A DNA stretch of 64,000 nucleotides from Aegilops tauschii subsp. strangulata. Lineage: Eukaryota > Streptophyta > Magnoliopsida > Poales > Poaceae. The notes under the pieces were generated by a model. It saw only the letters and a program-made list of their open reading frames with translations, did no database searches and had not been told where the DNA came from. Each line of letters opens with the position of its first letter. Positions within the stretch are counted from its first letter, which is position 1. The stretch covers positions 250,575,135-250,639,134 of the forward strand of contig NC_053037.3 in NCBI RefSeq assembly GCF_002575655.3. Direction: 5' to 3'. The translations under genes and the position numbers were made by a program. Shown here piece by piece: positions 1 to 11,181 of this stretch.

Positions 1-1024
1 GCTACACATTTCTTTTGGCCAAAGATGAGACGGGATGTTGAGCGTTTTGTTGCTCGCTGCACTACATGTCAAAAAGCTAAGTCACGACTCAATCCTCATG
101 GTTTATATATGCCTTTGGCTGTACCTAGTGTTCCTTGGGAGGATATATCTATGGGCTTTGTTTTAGGTTTACCTTGAACAAACAAGGGGAGGGATAGCAT
201 ATTTGTTATCGTGGATAGATTCTCGAAAATGGCACACTTTATACCATGTCATAAAATCGATGATGCTGTTAATGTTGCGGATTTGTTCTTTCGTGAAATT
301 ATTCGCTTGCATGGTGTGCCAAATACTATTGTTTCCGATCGTGATACTAAATTTCTTAGCCACTTTTGGAGATGTTTATGGGCTAAGTTGGGGACTAAAC
401 TGCTTTTTAGTACTACTTGTCACCCCCAAACCGATGGACAAACTGAAGTAGTAATAGAACATTGTCTACTATGCTTAGGGCTGTTTTGAAGAATAATAAG
501 GAAATGTGGGAAGAATGCTTGCCTCATATTGAGTTTGCTTATAATCGTTCATTGCATTCTACTACTAAGATGTGCCCTTTTGAAATTGTGTATGGTTTCC
601 TACCTCGTGCACCTATTGATTTGTTACCTCTTCCATCTTCGGAGAAGGTTAATTTTGATGCTAAACAACGTGCTGAATTGATCTTAAAAATGCATGAGTT
701 AACTAAGGAAAACATTGAGCGTATGAATGCTAAATATAAACTTGCTGGAGATAAGGGTAGAAAACATGTTGTGTTTGCACCTGGAGATCTTGTTTGGTTA
801 CATTTGCGTAAGGATAGATTTCCTGATTTGCGCAAATCAAAGCTAATGCCACGTGCTGATGGTCCTTTTAAGGTGTTAGAGAAAATAAATGATAATGCAT
901 ATAAACTTGAGCTGCCTGCAGATTTTGGGGTTAGTCCCACTTTTAACATTGCAGATTTGAAGCCTTATTTGGGTGAGGAAGATGAGCTTCCGTCGAGGAC
1001 GACTTCATTTCAAGAAGGGGAGGA
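1..1024 (+). pseudogene. CRW-like Pol fragment: integrase 3' part with chromovirus tail
   Basis: The window opens inside an integrase. Frame 1 has the C-x2-C half of the zinc finger (CTTCQ), then the catalytic core and a GPF-type C-terminal module ([15 protein letters not shown]). The tail ADLKPYLGEEDELP leads to the polypurine tract. Lesions: TGA at 175-177 where the CRW-5 copy (40.8 kb) has CGA; the first catalytic Asp of the MDF motif is Gly (codon 154-156); a 1-bp loss near 450 shifts frame. The second Asp (SDRD) and the Glu (GQTE) remain. Family assignment rests on near-identity with the CRW-5 copy. It is a dead copy, and the rest of this element lies left of the window. Confidence 0.9.
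1011..1024 (+). other. Polypurine tract of CRW element
   Basis: CAAGAAGGGGAGGA lies directly against the LTR start TGATGAGG. It is the expected primer for plus-strand DNA synthesis. The same 14 bases precede the 3' LTRs of Quinta-like copies at 10201-10214 and 20066-20079. Confidence 0.85.
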
Positions 1025-1100
1025 TGATGAGGACATCAATACCATTGTTACACCCACAGTCCCTGCTGCTATACATACTGGACCAATTACTAGAGCTCGC
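1025..1100 (+). repeat. LTR-A start, truncated (3' LTR of the first CRW copy)
   Basis: Begins TGATGAGGACATCAATACC and continues the Pol reading frame into the LTR (GPITRARE) before breaking off. At about 1100 it joins minus-strand CRW pol sequence. The missing 840 bp of LTR shows this is a deletion or rearrangement junction, not an element end. Confidence 0.85.
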
Positions 1101-1860
1101 GAATAGTAATATTATTAATGCCTCTACAATCAACACACATACGCGATGTACCATCCTTTTTAGGCACTAGTATAATAGGAACAACACAAGGACTAAGAGA
1201 TTCGCGTATATAACCTTTGTCGAGCAGCTCCTGTACTTGACGCATAATCTCCTTCGTCTCCTCTGGATTGGTACGGTATGGTGCACGGTTGGGTAGCGAT
1301 GCACCAGGAATTAAGTCAATTTGATGCTCAATTGATGAGGATATCAATACCATTGTTACACCCACAGTCCCTGCTGCTATACATACTGGACCAATTACTA
1401 GAGCTCGCGCACGCCAATTAAATTACCAGGTACTTTCGTTTCTTGGTAATGATTCTAATGTTCATGAGAATATGATGCTGCCTAAATTGGATACATTTGT
1501 TTTGCTTACAAATGAAGGGCCTAGCTTTGAGAAGGATGAACATTGGAGCAAGAACAAGCATGGAGATGATGGCATGCGCATGGGGAACAAGAACGGAGTT
1601 ACAAGTGATGATTTCAAGACGTGGAAGCCACCATAATGCGTGCATGAAGCCTTGGACGAAATATACAAGATGCTACTTCATAACTTTCGTCCAGAGGCTA
1701 TTCTAGGTGCTGCGTCACCTTATTATTGGGCCAGGCCCATGTAATTTCGAAATACATAAGTATAGGCTGTTTTTAGAGTCCGTATGTGTGGGGAAACAAG
1801 AGATAGGGTTGGTTTCGGACCCCTTCCTCAAGGGCCACGAAATTCCCCCCTCTTCCTCCA

Positions 1861-1866
1861 TATATA
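1861..1866 (+). promoter_or_regulatory. TATA box of LTR-A
   Basis: TATATA in the context CTCCATATATACAGCCC. It sits about 530 bp into the LTR and upstream of the polyadenylation signal, as expected for a U3/R boundary. The same block recurs in nearly all LTR-A copies; in the CRW-5 5' LTR it reads ATATTTACA. Confidence 0.6.
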
Positions 1867-1992
1867 CAGCCCTTAGGGCGTCGTTTAGACTTTGGGTTTT
1901 GTTTAGATTAAAAGTTCGCCATAGCTGCAACTTCACGTACTTCGTTTGTGTTCAGCGACCAGACAAAGGCGTCACAGAACTCCACCTTGATC

Positions 1993-1998
1993 AATAAA
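1993..1998 (+). terminator. Polyadenylation signal of LTR-A
   Basis: AATAAA in GATCAATAAAGCTTTC, about 130 bp downstream of the TATA box. It is retained in most LTR-A copies, for example 35372-35377. The position fits transcript 3' end formation at R/U5. Confidence 0.6.
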
Positions 1999-4510
1999 GC
2001 TTTCATCTTATATTCGCAATATCCAGATTGCAATCTCAGTTTCTTGCTTGTTCTTCGTTTGCTCGCAGGAAACAGACCCTCGTGGTCAGGTTGATCGTGC
2101 TCCGGCGTGGTCGATAACCTCTCGGAGTTGGTTTAGCGATTGCTAAGGCGCGACGTCCTCGCACGTTCGTAGTCGGATCGTCAAAGTCGACTTCCACCAA
2201 AGCGATATCCATCATCTCATCGAAAGACGGGACACCTTTGCCTCTATCATCAATCCCTCGAATAGGTGGTAATCCCGGTGGCACGTCTTGTGGGAAGACG
2301 TCAGCGAACTCCTGCAAAATGTTAGTGACAACAGGGGGCAAAGAGGAAGGCACGTTCTCGAATGAAAATAATGCCTCTTTGCACATAAAAGCATAGCAAA
2401 CAGATTTGCTGAAATCTAGCTCATCAATATCAGATTTTGTGGCAAGTAAACATGCACTTTGCAATTTAATTTCAGAAACAACACTAGATGGTTTATTATT
2501 AGGTTTCATTTGTTACTCATATACTTTTGCCACAATCTGATTTTCACTCTTATTTTTCTCCTGTTTTGCTTTATTAGCTCTATTAATGTAATCTTTCAAA
2601 ATGGAATCAGGAGTCATAGGAAGCAAAGTAATATTTTTATCCTTATGAACAAGAGTATACTGATTGTTTCTACCATGGTGTACAGAATTTTTATCAAATT
2701 GCCATGGTCTACCTAGTAATAAGGAACATGCTTGCATGGGTACCACATCACAATCAACATAATCAGCATATGTAGAGATACTAAAATGCACACGAACAGT
2801 ACGTGTTACCTTAACCTTGCCGCTGTTGTTGAACCATTGGATGTAGTAAGGATGTGGATGTGGTCTTGTGGTGAGAGATAGCTTCTCCACCATCTCCATG
2901 CTAGCCAAGTTGTTACAGCTCCCTCCATCTATGATGACGCGAACAGAACGTTCCTTCACAACTCCCTTTGTATGGAACAAATTATGCCTCTGATTTTGCT
3001 CTGCTTGTGTGACCTGCACACTCAAAACACGTTGAGCAACTAAACATTCATACCTATCAGCGTCTTCAGGAGCCATGTATTGCGTCTCATTTTCAGAATC
3101 ATCTCCACCATGTTCTTCACGTGTAATAAGAGCCAAAGTCTCCTCATCATAGTCACTAGCGGACTCATACCCACCATCCTCAGTAGCAATCATTACACGC
3201 TGAGATTTGCATTCTCTCGCATAATGTCCTCTTCCCTTACAACGACGACAAATAATATCACTTGTGTGCCCTGTCGATGCCATGGAAGAAGAAGAGCTCT
3301 GTGCAGGCCCGGCAGGTGCGCTCTTGGCAGATAGTGGTGGTTGTGCCCACTTTCTTGTATCACGGCTGGAGGTGGAACCTGATGGAGGTGCTGGTGCAGT
3401 GGAAGTAGAAGATGCACGCGGTGTCCATGATGAAGGTCGACCTGCAGAAAAGTTAGTTCGCGCCAATGGCTGTCGATCCTGCACTTCACGTTCAGCTTTA
3501 CAAGCAAGATGGAATAAACGAGTGATATTATTATAATCCTTATACTCTAGAATGGTCTGAATCTTTTTATTTAATCCACCCATAAAACGTGCAAGCATAG
3601 CTTCATTCTCCTCAACAATACCACATCTAATCATGCCAGTTTGTAATTCCTGATAATATTCTTCTACAGAATTTTTCCCTTGTCTTAAGCGCTGCAATTT
3701 TTGAAGTAATTCACGTTGATAATATGGTGGAACCCAACGAGTACGCATAGCAGTTTTCAAAGCAGCCCAAGTAGCTGGAACAGGATATAATCTACAATGT
3801 TCAGACCACCAAACACATGCAAAGCTAGTGAAAGCACAAACAGCAGCAGGAACACGTCTCTCCTCAGGATATTGTAAACATGTAAATCGTTGTTCAGTTT
3901 CTAACTCCCAAGTAAGATATATATCAGGAACATATCTACCCTCAAATGGTGGAATATTCAATTTCAGTTTAGGGAGATGGTCATGATCTCGTACCTGAGG
4001 TGGTGGTGCCGGCCTACCGTTGCGAATATATACCTGAGGTCGACCTGATGGTGGTGGTGCTGGTGGCTGCACGTAGTTCTGATTTTGATCAACCTCATCC
4101 TCATAATCGCCCGCATAATCGTCATCCTCCTCAGCCGCCGCAGTAGCAGGAGCCAAAGAAGCATCAACAGTAGGTGCAGCGGCACCCGAATTTTGACCAG
4201 TCTCAATTGGAACGCGCTGTGCTCGTCCCACTTGATTTGGAAGGCGGCGTTGGAGATGTGGTTGTTGTTGTTGTAGAGGTGCGACATGTGCAGCCGGTGG
4301 TGGTTGGGGAAGACGCTTGAGTAATTCAGTAAACTTGTTATCCCGCTTTGTCTCGAACGACTTCTCCACGGCATCTATCTTCTCCATTGCCTCTTCAAAT
4401 CTGTTTAGCACGTCTCCCACCTGGCCACTCATCATTTGCTGAAATTTATCATGCAACTCCTTGTTCGTCATGTTCTCCCAATCAGTCTCATCGGCTTGTG
4501 ATCCTGCCAT

Positions 4511-5735
4511 AGTTAGCAGCAATAGAAACACAAAAGAATATGATCCTGCAGACTACTAGGAAGTGGTGGTGATGGTGGTGTGTCACAAAACCTTCAAGCG
4601 AATCTCAAATTCTTACCAGTTCTTACCCAGCAGCAGGTGGTGATCGGCAACCGTTGTAGTCAAAACTCTCAAAGCTTGGATAGAGCGATTACCACGGAGA
4701 GTCAAACGCACGATGTAGATATATGTGGAGCTGGGAAGGCTTATAATATGGTAGCAAAAAGGGTCAGCAATAATCAATTTAGAGATGCAAAGTTGAAGAA
4801 TCGCTCAACGACGGTACTGTGCTGGTCCTAGGCTAGACCGTGCTAGAGACACGAGCCTAGAACACTAACAAAATCACGGCGCTGCACGTAAACAAGGGAA
4901 AAGCACACTGGAAAAAAAATTTTGCTCTTTTTTTTGCGCTCCTTTTTTTTGCGAAAAATCACTATAATGGCGAGTGTCTCAAAACTCTTCCCATGTTAAA
5001 CTGACAGGATAGGCACAAAATTTTTTTGACTATTTTTTTTCAGAAATCAGGGCAGCGACGACGAAAAAGTGCGACAAAAAATCACCATGATGGCGAGTGT
5101 CTCAAAACACTCCCCGGGACCTAAAAATAGGATAGGGAAAAAATATTTTTGGTTGCCGAAATTTTGGCCTAAAAACTGCCCGGGGGTCTCCAGACTTTTT
5201 TTTTCCGAGACCTACTCAGGCAAGGAAACACGAAACGGAAAATAGATGGATCTCTAAAACAAACTGAATATGAAAAGAACTCGGATTGGTGGTGGATATA
5301 TGGTGGTAGGATATGGCAGCGGTGGTGGTATATGGTAGCGGTGGTGGTATATGGATACGGATCGGTGGTGGTATATGGATACGGATTGGTGGTGGTATAT
5401 GGATACGGATTCAGAGCGGTGGCGGATAAGCAATAGTGGTAGATGGCAAGGCGATGATGATGGTGCGGCGGCGGCGTGACAACTTATGACCAGAACTCGA
5501 AACTCTAAAAGACTAGACCCTAAGACCAGCAACTTGACACGACGATGCAACCGCAAATTCAACAAAGCAAAAACCCTAAAAAGATTATGCAAAGGCTCAG
5601 ATTGATTCGGATATACTGAAATAACCCTAATTTTTTGGTGGCTTTTTCGTGGACTGTAGGTATGGAGAACAGACCCGATCTAAACTAGGAAAAACTGTAA
5701 AATCTCACCGAGCAACCTGGAAATCTGATACCACT
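4511..5735 (-). other. CRW-1 leader (PBS to gag), type 1
   Basis: Untranslated leader of a minus-strand CRW copy. Reading from the LTR: PBS (TGGTATCAGA, matching an initiator-Met tRNA type), a block containing TTGCGGTTGCATCGTCG, a minisatellite (5283-5420), T- and A-rich runs mixed with GCGAGTGTCTCAAAAC blocks, and the gag-proximal leader with hairpin arms CTAGGCT/AGCCTAG (4828-4834, 4854-4860). 'Type 1' means it has the GCGAGTGTCTC blocks. It has no ATG-started conserved ORF. Confidence 0.8.
5283..5420 (-). repeat. Leader minisatellite (about 27-bp unit)
   Basis: Tandem GGTGGTGGTATATGGATACGGAT-type units in the CRW-1 leader. Equivalent arrays lie at about 27765-27900 and 35945-36075. Copy number varies, and CRW-6 lacks most of the array. 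Confidence 0.75.
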
Positions 5736-6845
5736 TGATAGAGGCAAAGGTGTCCAGTCTTTCGATGAGATGATGGATATCGCTTTGATGGAAGTCGACT
5801 TTGACGATCCGACTACGAACGTGCGAGAACATCGCGCCTTAGCAATCGCTAAACCAACTCCGAGAGGGTTATTGACCACGCCGGAGCACGATCAACCTGA
5901 CCACGAGGATCTGTTTCCTGCGAGCAAACGAAGAACAAGCAAGAAACTGAGATTGCAATCTGGATATTGCGAATATAAGACGAAAGCTTTATTGATCAAG
6001 GTGGGGTTCTGTGACGCCTTTGTCTGGTCGTTGAACACAAACGAAGTACGCGAAGTTGCAGCTATGGCAAACTTTTTAATCTAAACAAAACCCAAAGTCT
6101 AAACGACGCCTTAAGGGCTGTATATATGGAGGAAGAGGGGGGAATTTCTTGGCCCTTGGGGAAGGGGTCCGAAACCAACCCTATCTCTTGTTTCCCCACA
6201 CATACGGACTCTAAAAATAGCCTATGCTCAAGTATTTCGAAATTACATGGGCCTGGCCCAATAATAAGGTGACGCAGCACCTAGAATAGCCTCTGGACGA
6301 AAGTTATGAAGTAGCATCTTGTATATTTCATCCAAGGCTTCATGCATGCATTATGGTGGCTGCAACGTCCTGAAATCATCACTTGTAACTCCGTTCTTGT
6401 CCCCCATGCGCATGACATCATCTCCATGCTTGTTCTTGCTCCAATGTTCATCCTTCTCAAAGCTAGGCCCTTCATTTGTAAGCAAAACAAATGTATCCAA
6501 TTTAGGCAGCATCATATTCTCATGAACATTAGAATCATTACCAAGAAACGAAAGTACCTGGTAATTTAATTGGCGTGCGCGAGCTCTAGTAATTGGTCCA
6601 GTATGTATAGCAGCAGGGGTTGTGGGTGTAACAATGAGATTGATGTCCTCGTTATAGGCCCTTCATTTGTAAGCAAAACAAATGTATCCAATTTAGGCAG
6701 CATCATATTCTCATGAACATTATAATCATTACTAAGAAACGAAAGAACCTGGTAATTTAATTGGCGTGCGCGAGCTCTAGTAATTGGTCCAGTATGTATA
6801 GCAGCAGGGGCTGTGGGTGTAACAATGGCATTGATGTCCTCATCA
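5736..6845 (-). repeat. CRW-1 5' LTR-A with terminal duplication
   Basis: Starts TGATAGAGGCAAAGG next to the CRW-1 PBS and runs almost to the LTR end (GATGTCCTC at 6650). The last ~190 bp are then repeated at 6655-6845 with the true end TCCTCATCA. The two partial copies differ at several sites, so the second may be a remnant of another LTR. Total length is 1110 bp against the usual 917. Confidence 0.85.
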
Positions 6846-7684
6846 TGAAGATAGGGGAAAAGGAGAAGTTTAGGTTCTGTTCAAAAATTCCTCTCACGTC
6901 ACTTTTGGGCCAAGAGAAGATAGAGTCCAAGTCTCTCACGTTCAGATTCGGACTGCACAGACATACCTGACTCAAAACGCCAACAACTTTTTCATACGGA
7001 CTTCGAATTGGGTGATTCTTTTTTTGTTGGAAAGTAGATTTCGTCCTCTTTCCAACCCAACTGGATTCACCTTTAAATTCGTCCGGGGCGTTGAGATATG
7101 GACGAAACAATCTGACGCTGCAGCAGAATCCGAGTCAAACAACAAGTCCAAAGGTGTTGCATCACACGCTGCAGCAGAATCCGAGTCAAACAACAAGTCC
7201 AAAGGTGTTGCATCACCTCCACTTGGGCCCATGAGCCTTGTACGACCTAGGGTTGGTTTTAGGCTGCCTTGGGACGTCCTCCCACCTCCTTGGCCTCCAC
7301 CCCTTGCTCCTATATAAGTAGATCCATCTAGTAGCTTTTTGCTTGGGATTTGTTTAGTTAAAAGTTAGCCATTGCAACTTCGTGTATTTCGTTTGTGTCC
7401 AACGACCAGACCAAGACCGCTTACGGATCCCCACCATTATCAATACTTCATATATATTCGCAATATTCAGATTGTTTTATCATATTCTTGCTTGTTCTTC
7501 GATTGTTTGCGGGAATAGACCTTCGTGGTCAGGCTGACCGTGCTTCCGGTATCGTCAGTAACCTCAGGAGATTGGTTTAGCGATTGCTAAGGCGCAACGT
7601 CCTGCACGTTTGTAGTCGGATCGTCAAAGTCGTCTCCACCAAATCGATAGTTATCATCTCATCGAAAGTTCGGGACATCCCGCC
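6846..7684 (+). repeat. Truncated 5' LTR-B of Quinta-1
   Basis: Starts at the ATGAAGATAGGGGAAAAGG block, so about 180 bp of U3 is missing. It contains TATATAAG at 7311-7318 and a 51-bp tandem duplication (7115-7165, 7166-7216). The last LTR bases and about 300 bp of leader are deleted at about 7685, where CGCCTCTTT joins a sequence found 300 bp inside the Quinta-3 leader. Confidence 0.85.
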
Positions 7685-8815
7685 TCTTTCAATTTCCACC
7701 ACGTGCTATCCATAGTTCATTGTCACAATCGTAGTTGAGGTCGTTCACATCTTCGCTTGATCCAATCTGCATCTTATCTAGTTTGTCTTGGAAAGCGGGA
7801 GAGAAAAAAAGATAGAGAAAAAAAAAGAGAAAAAAAAGAGAAAAAAAAGAAAAAAAGTCAGAGAAAAAAAGGAGAGAAAGAAAAAGAAAAAAAGTGTGAG
7901 GAAAAAAAAGAGAGATGAAAAAAAAACAAAATTCGGATCTATCTAGGCTCAATCTCGTAGTTGAATTCGGATTGGAATCTGTTTTGTGCACTGTTCAGTA
8001 AAACAGGCATAACTTCCTCATACGAAGTCTGTTTTGGCTCCGCGAGTACTCAAATGAAAGCTAGCGACGAGCCGCATCTAAATAGTTGTAGAGACTTGTT
8101 CAATATTTGACACCTCAAAATCGTCTTCTAAATAGATCTTTTTGCCCTCCGAAGTTCGCGGACACAGCTTATTCCAGTTTTTCAAGCCAGTTTCAGAATT
8201 CTTTGACTCCTCATATCAACTCGGAATTGAGTGATTCTTTTTGCATTGGAAAGCTTGAGTTAGTAGCATTCTTTGAAAAAATTTATCAGAAAATTGGTTC
8301 AAACTTTTCAAGAGGAAAGTTGGAGAGAGAGTTGTTGTATATCCTGCTTAGCAGTTGTTTTTCATCATTATCTTTACTGCCGTTGTGATCTTCACTTATA
8401 TCTTGCTGTCCAGAGCTATTTAGGATCCTGCATTGATGCTAGTTGTGCTACGCGGTGACCTCATTAGTGTTCTAGGCTCGCGTCTCTAGTCCGATCTAGC
8501 CTAGGACCAGCACAGTACCGTCGTTGAGCGTTTATTCAACATTGCATCTTTGAATTGATTATTGCTAATCATTTGTTACCATATATAGCCAACCCAGCTC
8601 CACATATTTCTACACCGTGTATACGTACGTTCCCCTGGCAATCGCTTTACACAATCTTCGGAGTTATTTGACACCGCTGGTTGCCTGTCACCACCTGCCG
8701 CATGGTAAGAACTTGTAAGATATTGATATTTGCTTTACTGTGAGCACTTTACAACCACATCCTAGTAGTTCATAGGAACATTATTCTCAAATTTTGTTTC
8801 TTGTTTCTACTAATC
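7685..8815 (+). other. Quinta-1 leader
   Basis: Non-coding. It holds a purine-rich tract (7797-7935), then about 500 bp also present in the other Quinta-like copies. The gag-proximal leader carries hairpin arms at 8472-8478 and 8498-8504 and is shared with CRW. The PBS region is deleted. Confidence 0.75.
7797..7935. repeat. Purine-only low-complexity tract
   Basis: GAGAAAAAAAG-type runs with almost no pyrimidines over about 130 bp. Quinta-3 has the counterpart at 61028-61146 with different run lengths, which indicates slippage. Quinta-2 has lost it by deletion. Confidence 0.85.
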
Positions 8816-10214
8816 TTGACAGGTTCCGGAGATAGAAGTTCTTGGACGACGGACACATCATCACCATCACGAGAGTTGGGACAACACACACAAGCACATG
8901 GTCAGGTTATCTCTTTACCGTCATTTGAGGGTAGATTTAATCCTGCTATGTATCTAGCTTGGGAGCTTGAAGTAGAACAAGTTTTTAGTCACCATGACTT
9001 TTCTGAACTTGAGCGAGTACGAGCTGCCACTAGAGCATTTACTGGTTTTGCTTCTGTTTGGTGGAGTGTGCATTGTAAGAAAAACATTGATAACCAACCC
9101 ACAACTTGGAAAGATTTGAAAGATGTAATGAGACCATAATTTTTCCCTCCTTACTATCGCCATGAATTGCTTCGCAAATTTGAACAATTTAAACAAGGCA
9201 ACAACACTGTTCATGCTTACTACCAAGAGTTCAAATCTTATATGCATCATTGTGACATAGAAGAATCTGAGGATGATACAATGAATAGATTTTTTGGTGG
9301 TTTGAACCCTAATATTCAGGCACGATTTCAGTATATTCCTCGTTGCATTACTGGTATGTATGTTCATGCTTGTACTTTGAGAGACAGTTACAGGAGGACG
9401 CATTGGGTGACAACAACAACAACTATTCCAGTTCATGCTCACCACCACCGGTTGGTTCCTCGAGCGTTGCACCTACTAGAGCAGCCACACCTCAGATTGT
9501 GAGCACAACATCATCTCAAGAGTATGGTACATTGCCATCATCCGTACCTACATCAGCTACATCTTTGCGACAAGGTAACTGTAAAGGTATTGATGATATA
9601 ACTTCACATGAGAATGATGCATGCCTTGTTAACTTGAATACATCATGTGTTGAGTTACTTGTTGATTTGAGCGAACCACCTATTTTAGAGAATCATGTTA
9701 CTGTCATGAATGCGTCATGTGATCAAACAACTGAAATACCAACAATTTTGAGTGCACCCAATGAATTAACTGTTGATGCAAAAGAACCAATGTTTAATCA
9801 TTTTGATATGACCTGTAATCTTAGTGATGATTCTGTGTCAAATGACTTATTGGATGTTTGCTTATTTAAGCATGTTGTAGCATGTAAATTTGATGCAAGT
9901 AAGGTTTATTCACCAATGTTGGGATGGTTTAATGATGAATATTGTCAATCTTTTCATATGAATAAGAGCTTCACTTATATGTGCAAACTGAGTTGCAATA
10001 CTTTCATGCCTTCTACTTCTTGTGATAATATTTTGGCTTTATATTTTATTAACTATGAAAGTTGCTCATGTATACATGTGCCAAATGTACAAAATCCACG
10101 GGAAGTAAAAATGGATGACATATACATATACAACATGTACACCTTGTCTCTTTTGTTAGCCACATTTCAGATTAAGCAACGCCGAGGACGGCTTTATTTT
10201 CAAGAAGGGGAGGA
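8816..10214 (+). pseudogene. gag: Quinta-1 gag, degenerate
   Basis: Homologous throughout to the open gag of Quinta-2. The start codon is lost (TTG at 8816-8818 where the others have ATG). A TAA follows VMRP near 9137, at the FFPPYY segment. A 1-bp loss near 9373 shifts frame, and a 1-bp gain near 10160 places the end in the frame that reads EGEDDEDMTT into the LTR. The Gag core (LLRKFEQFKQGNNTVHAYY) and the Cys-rich C-terminal region are recognisable. Confidence 0.88.
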
Positions 10215-11181
10215 TGATGAGGACATGACTACCTTGGATACGACCAAAAATATTGCATACATGCATATTTGTCAGGTGATTTCTAGTGCAAACTATTCAA
10301 TAATATATTTATGTTATCCAGAACAAAAATACTTCACACACTTTTGTGTTTTGTCTAATTGCAGGTGTATGGGACATTTGTACAATCCACATATGAAGAT
10401 AGGGGAAAAGGAGAAGTTTAGGTTCTGTTCAAAAAGTCCTCTCACGTCACTTTTGGGCCAAGAGAAGATAGAGTCCAAGTCTCTCACGTTCTGGATTCAG
10501 TACAGACATACCTGACTCAAAATGCCAACAACTTTTTCATACGGACTCCGAATTGGGTGATTCTTTTCTTGTTGGAAAGTAGATTTCGTCCTCTTTCCAA
10601 CCCAACTGGATTCACCTTTAAATTCGTCCGGGGCGTTGAGATATGGACGAAACAATCTGACGCTGCAGCAGAATCCGAGTCAAACAACAAGTCCAAAGGT
10701 GTTGCATCACCTCCACTTGGGCCCATGAGCCTTGTACGACCTAGGGTTGGTTTTAGGCTGCCTTGGGACGTCCTCCCACCTCCTTGGCCTCCACCCCTTG
10801 CTCCTATATAAGTAGATCCATCTAGTAGCTTTTTGCTTGGGATTTGTTTAGTTAAAAGTTAGCCATACTTCGTGTACTTCGTTTGTGTCCAACGATCAGA
10901 CCAAGACCGCTTACGGATCCCCACCATTATCAATACTTCATATATATTCGCAATATTCAGATTGTTTTATCATATTCTTGCTTGTCCTTCGATTGCTTGT
11001 AGGAATAGACCGTCGTGGTCAGGCTGACCGTGCTTCCGGTATCGTCAGTAACCTTAGGAGATTGGTTTAGCTATTGCTAAGGCGCAACGTCCTGCACGTT
11101 TGTAGTCGGATCGTGAAAGTCGTCTCCACCAAATCGATAGTTATCATCTCATCGAAAGATCGGGACATCCCGCCTCTATCA
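10215..11181 (+). repeat. 3' LTR-B of Quinta-1 (967 bp)
   Basis: TGATGAGGACATGACTACC...CGCCTCTATCA, directly after the polypurine tract CAAGAAGGGGAGGA (10201-10214). TATATAAG lies at 10805-10812. It ends against minus-strand CRW-2 pol. Confidence 0.92.

Larger units (their letters stand above)
1333..2249 (+). mobile_element. CRW solo LTR (917 bp, TSD TCAAT)
   Basis: A complete LTR-A runs TGATGAGGATATC...CTCTATCA with TCAAT on both sides (1328-1332 and 2250-2254). Removing one repeat restores the interrupted CRW-1 pol sequence exactly (GCTCAATCCCTCG). A single LTR inside a perfect TSD is the signature of unequal LTR-LTR recombination after insertion. It contains the LTR-encoded Pol tail (TRARARQLNYQV), a TATA box and an AATAAA signal. 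Confidence 0.95.
1101..4510 (-). pseudogene. gag-pol: CRW-1 gag-pol, 3'-truncated and split by a solo LTR
   Basis: Reads leftward from ATG at 4510 (MAGSQADETDW). Order: acidic N-terminus, Q/P-rich linker, retrotransposon Gag core ([19 protein letters not shown]), CCHC knuckle ([16 protein letters not shown]), aspartic protease with DGGS, and the start of RT ([24 protein letters not shown]). A TAA at 2513-2515 replaces a Gln codon. A solo LTR (1333-2249) splits the frame just before the EHQIDLIPG segment. RT core, RNase H and integrase are lost beyond 1101. The 7 residues upstream of MAGSQ use a GTG and are not needed for the start. Confidence 0.9.
6846..11181 (+). mobile_element. Quinta-1, gag-only LTR retrotransposon, 5'-truncated
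   Basis: Contains a truncated 5' LTR-B (6846-7684), leader, degenerate gag (8816-10214), polypurine tract and complete 3' LTR-B (10215-11181). There is no protease, RT or integrase. It enters CRW-2 pol at 11182 (flank CTCAT). The 5' flank does not match because the first ~180 bp of the 5' LTR are missing and the element abuts the CRW-1 LTR. Quinta assignment is from memory. Confidence 0.75.

Noticed and set aside
3964..4374. 136-codon frame rich in Leu/His overlapping gag on the same strand
   Set aside because: It is the +1 frame of the Q/P-rich Gag linker; its open state follows from biased composition.
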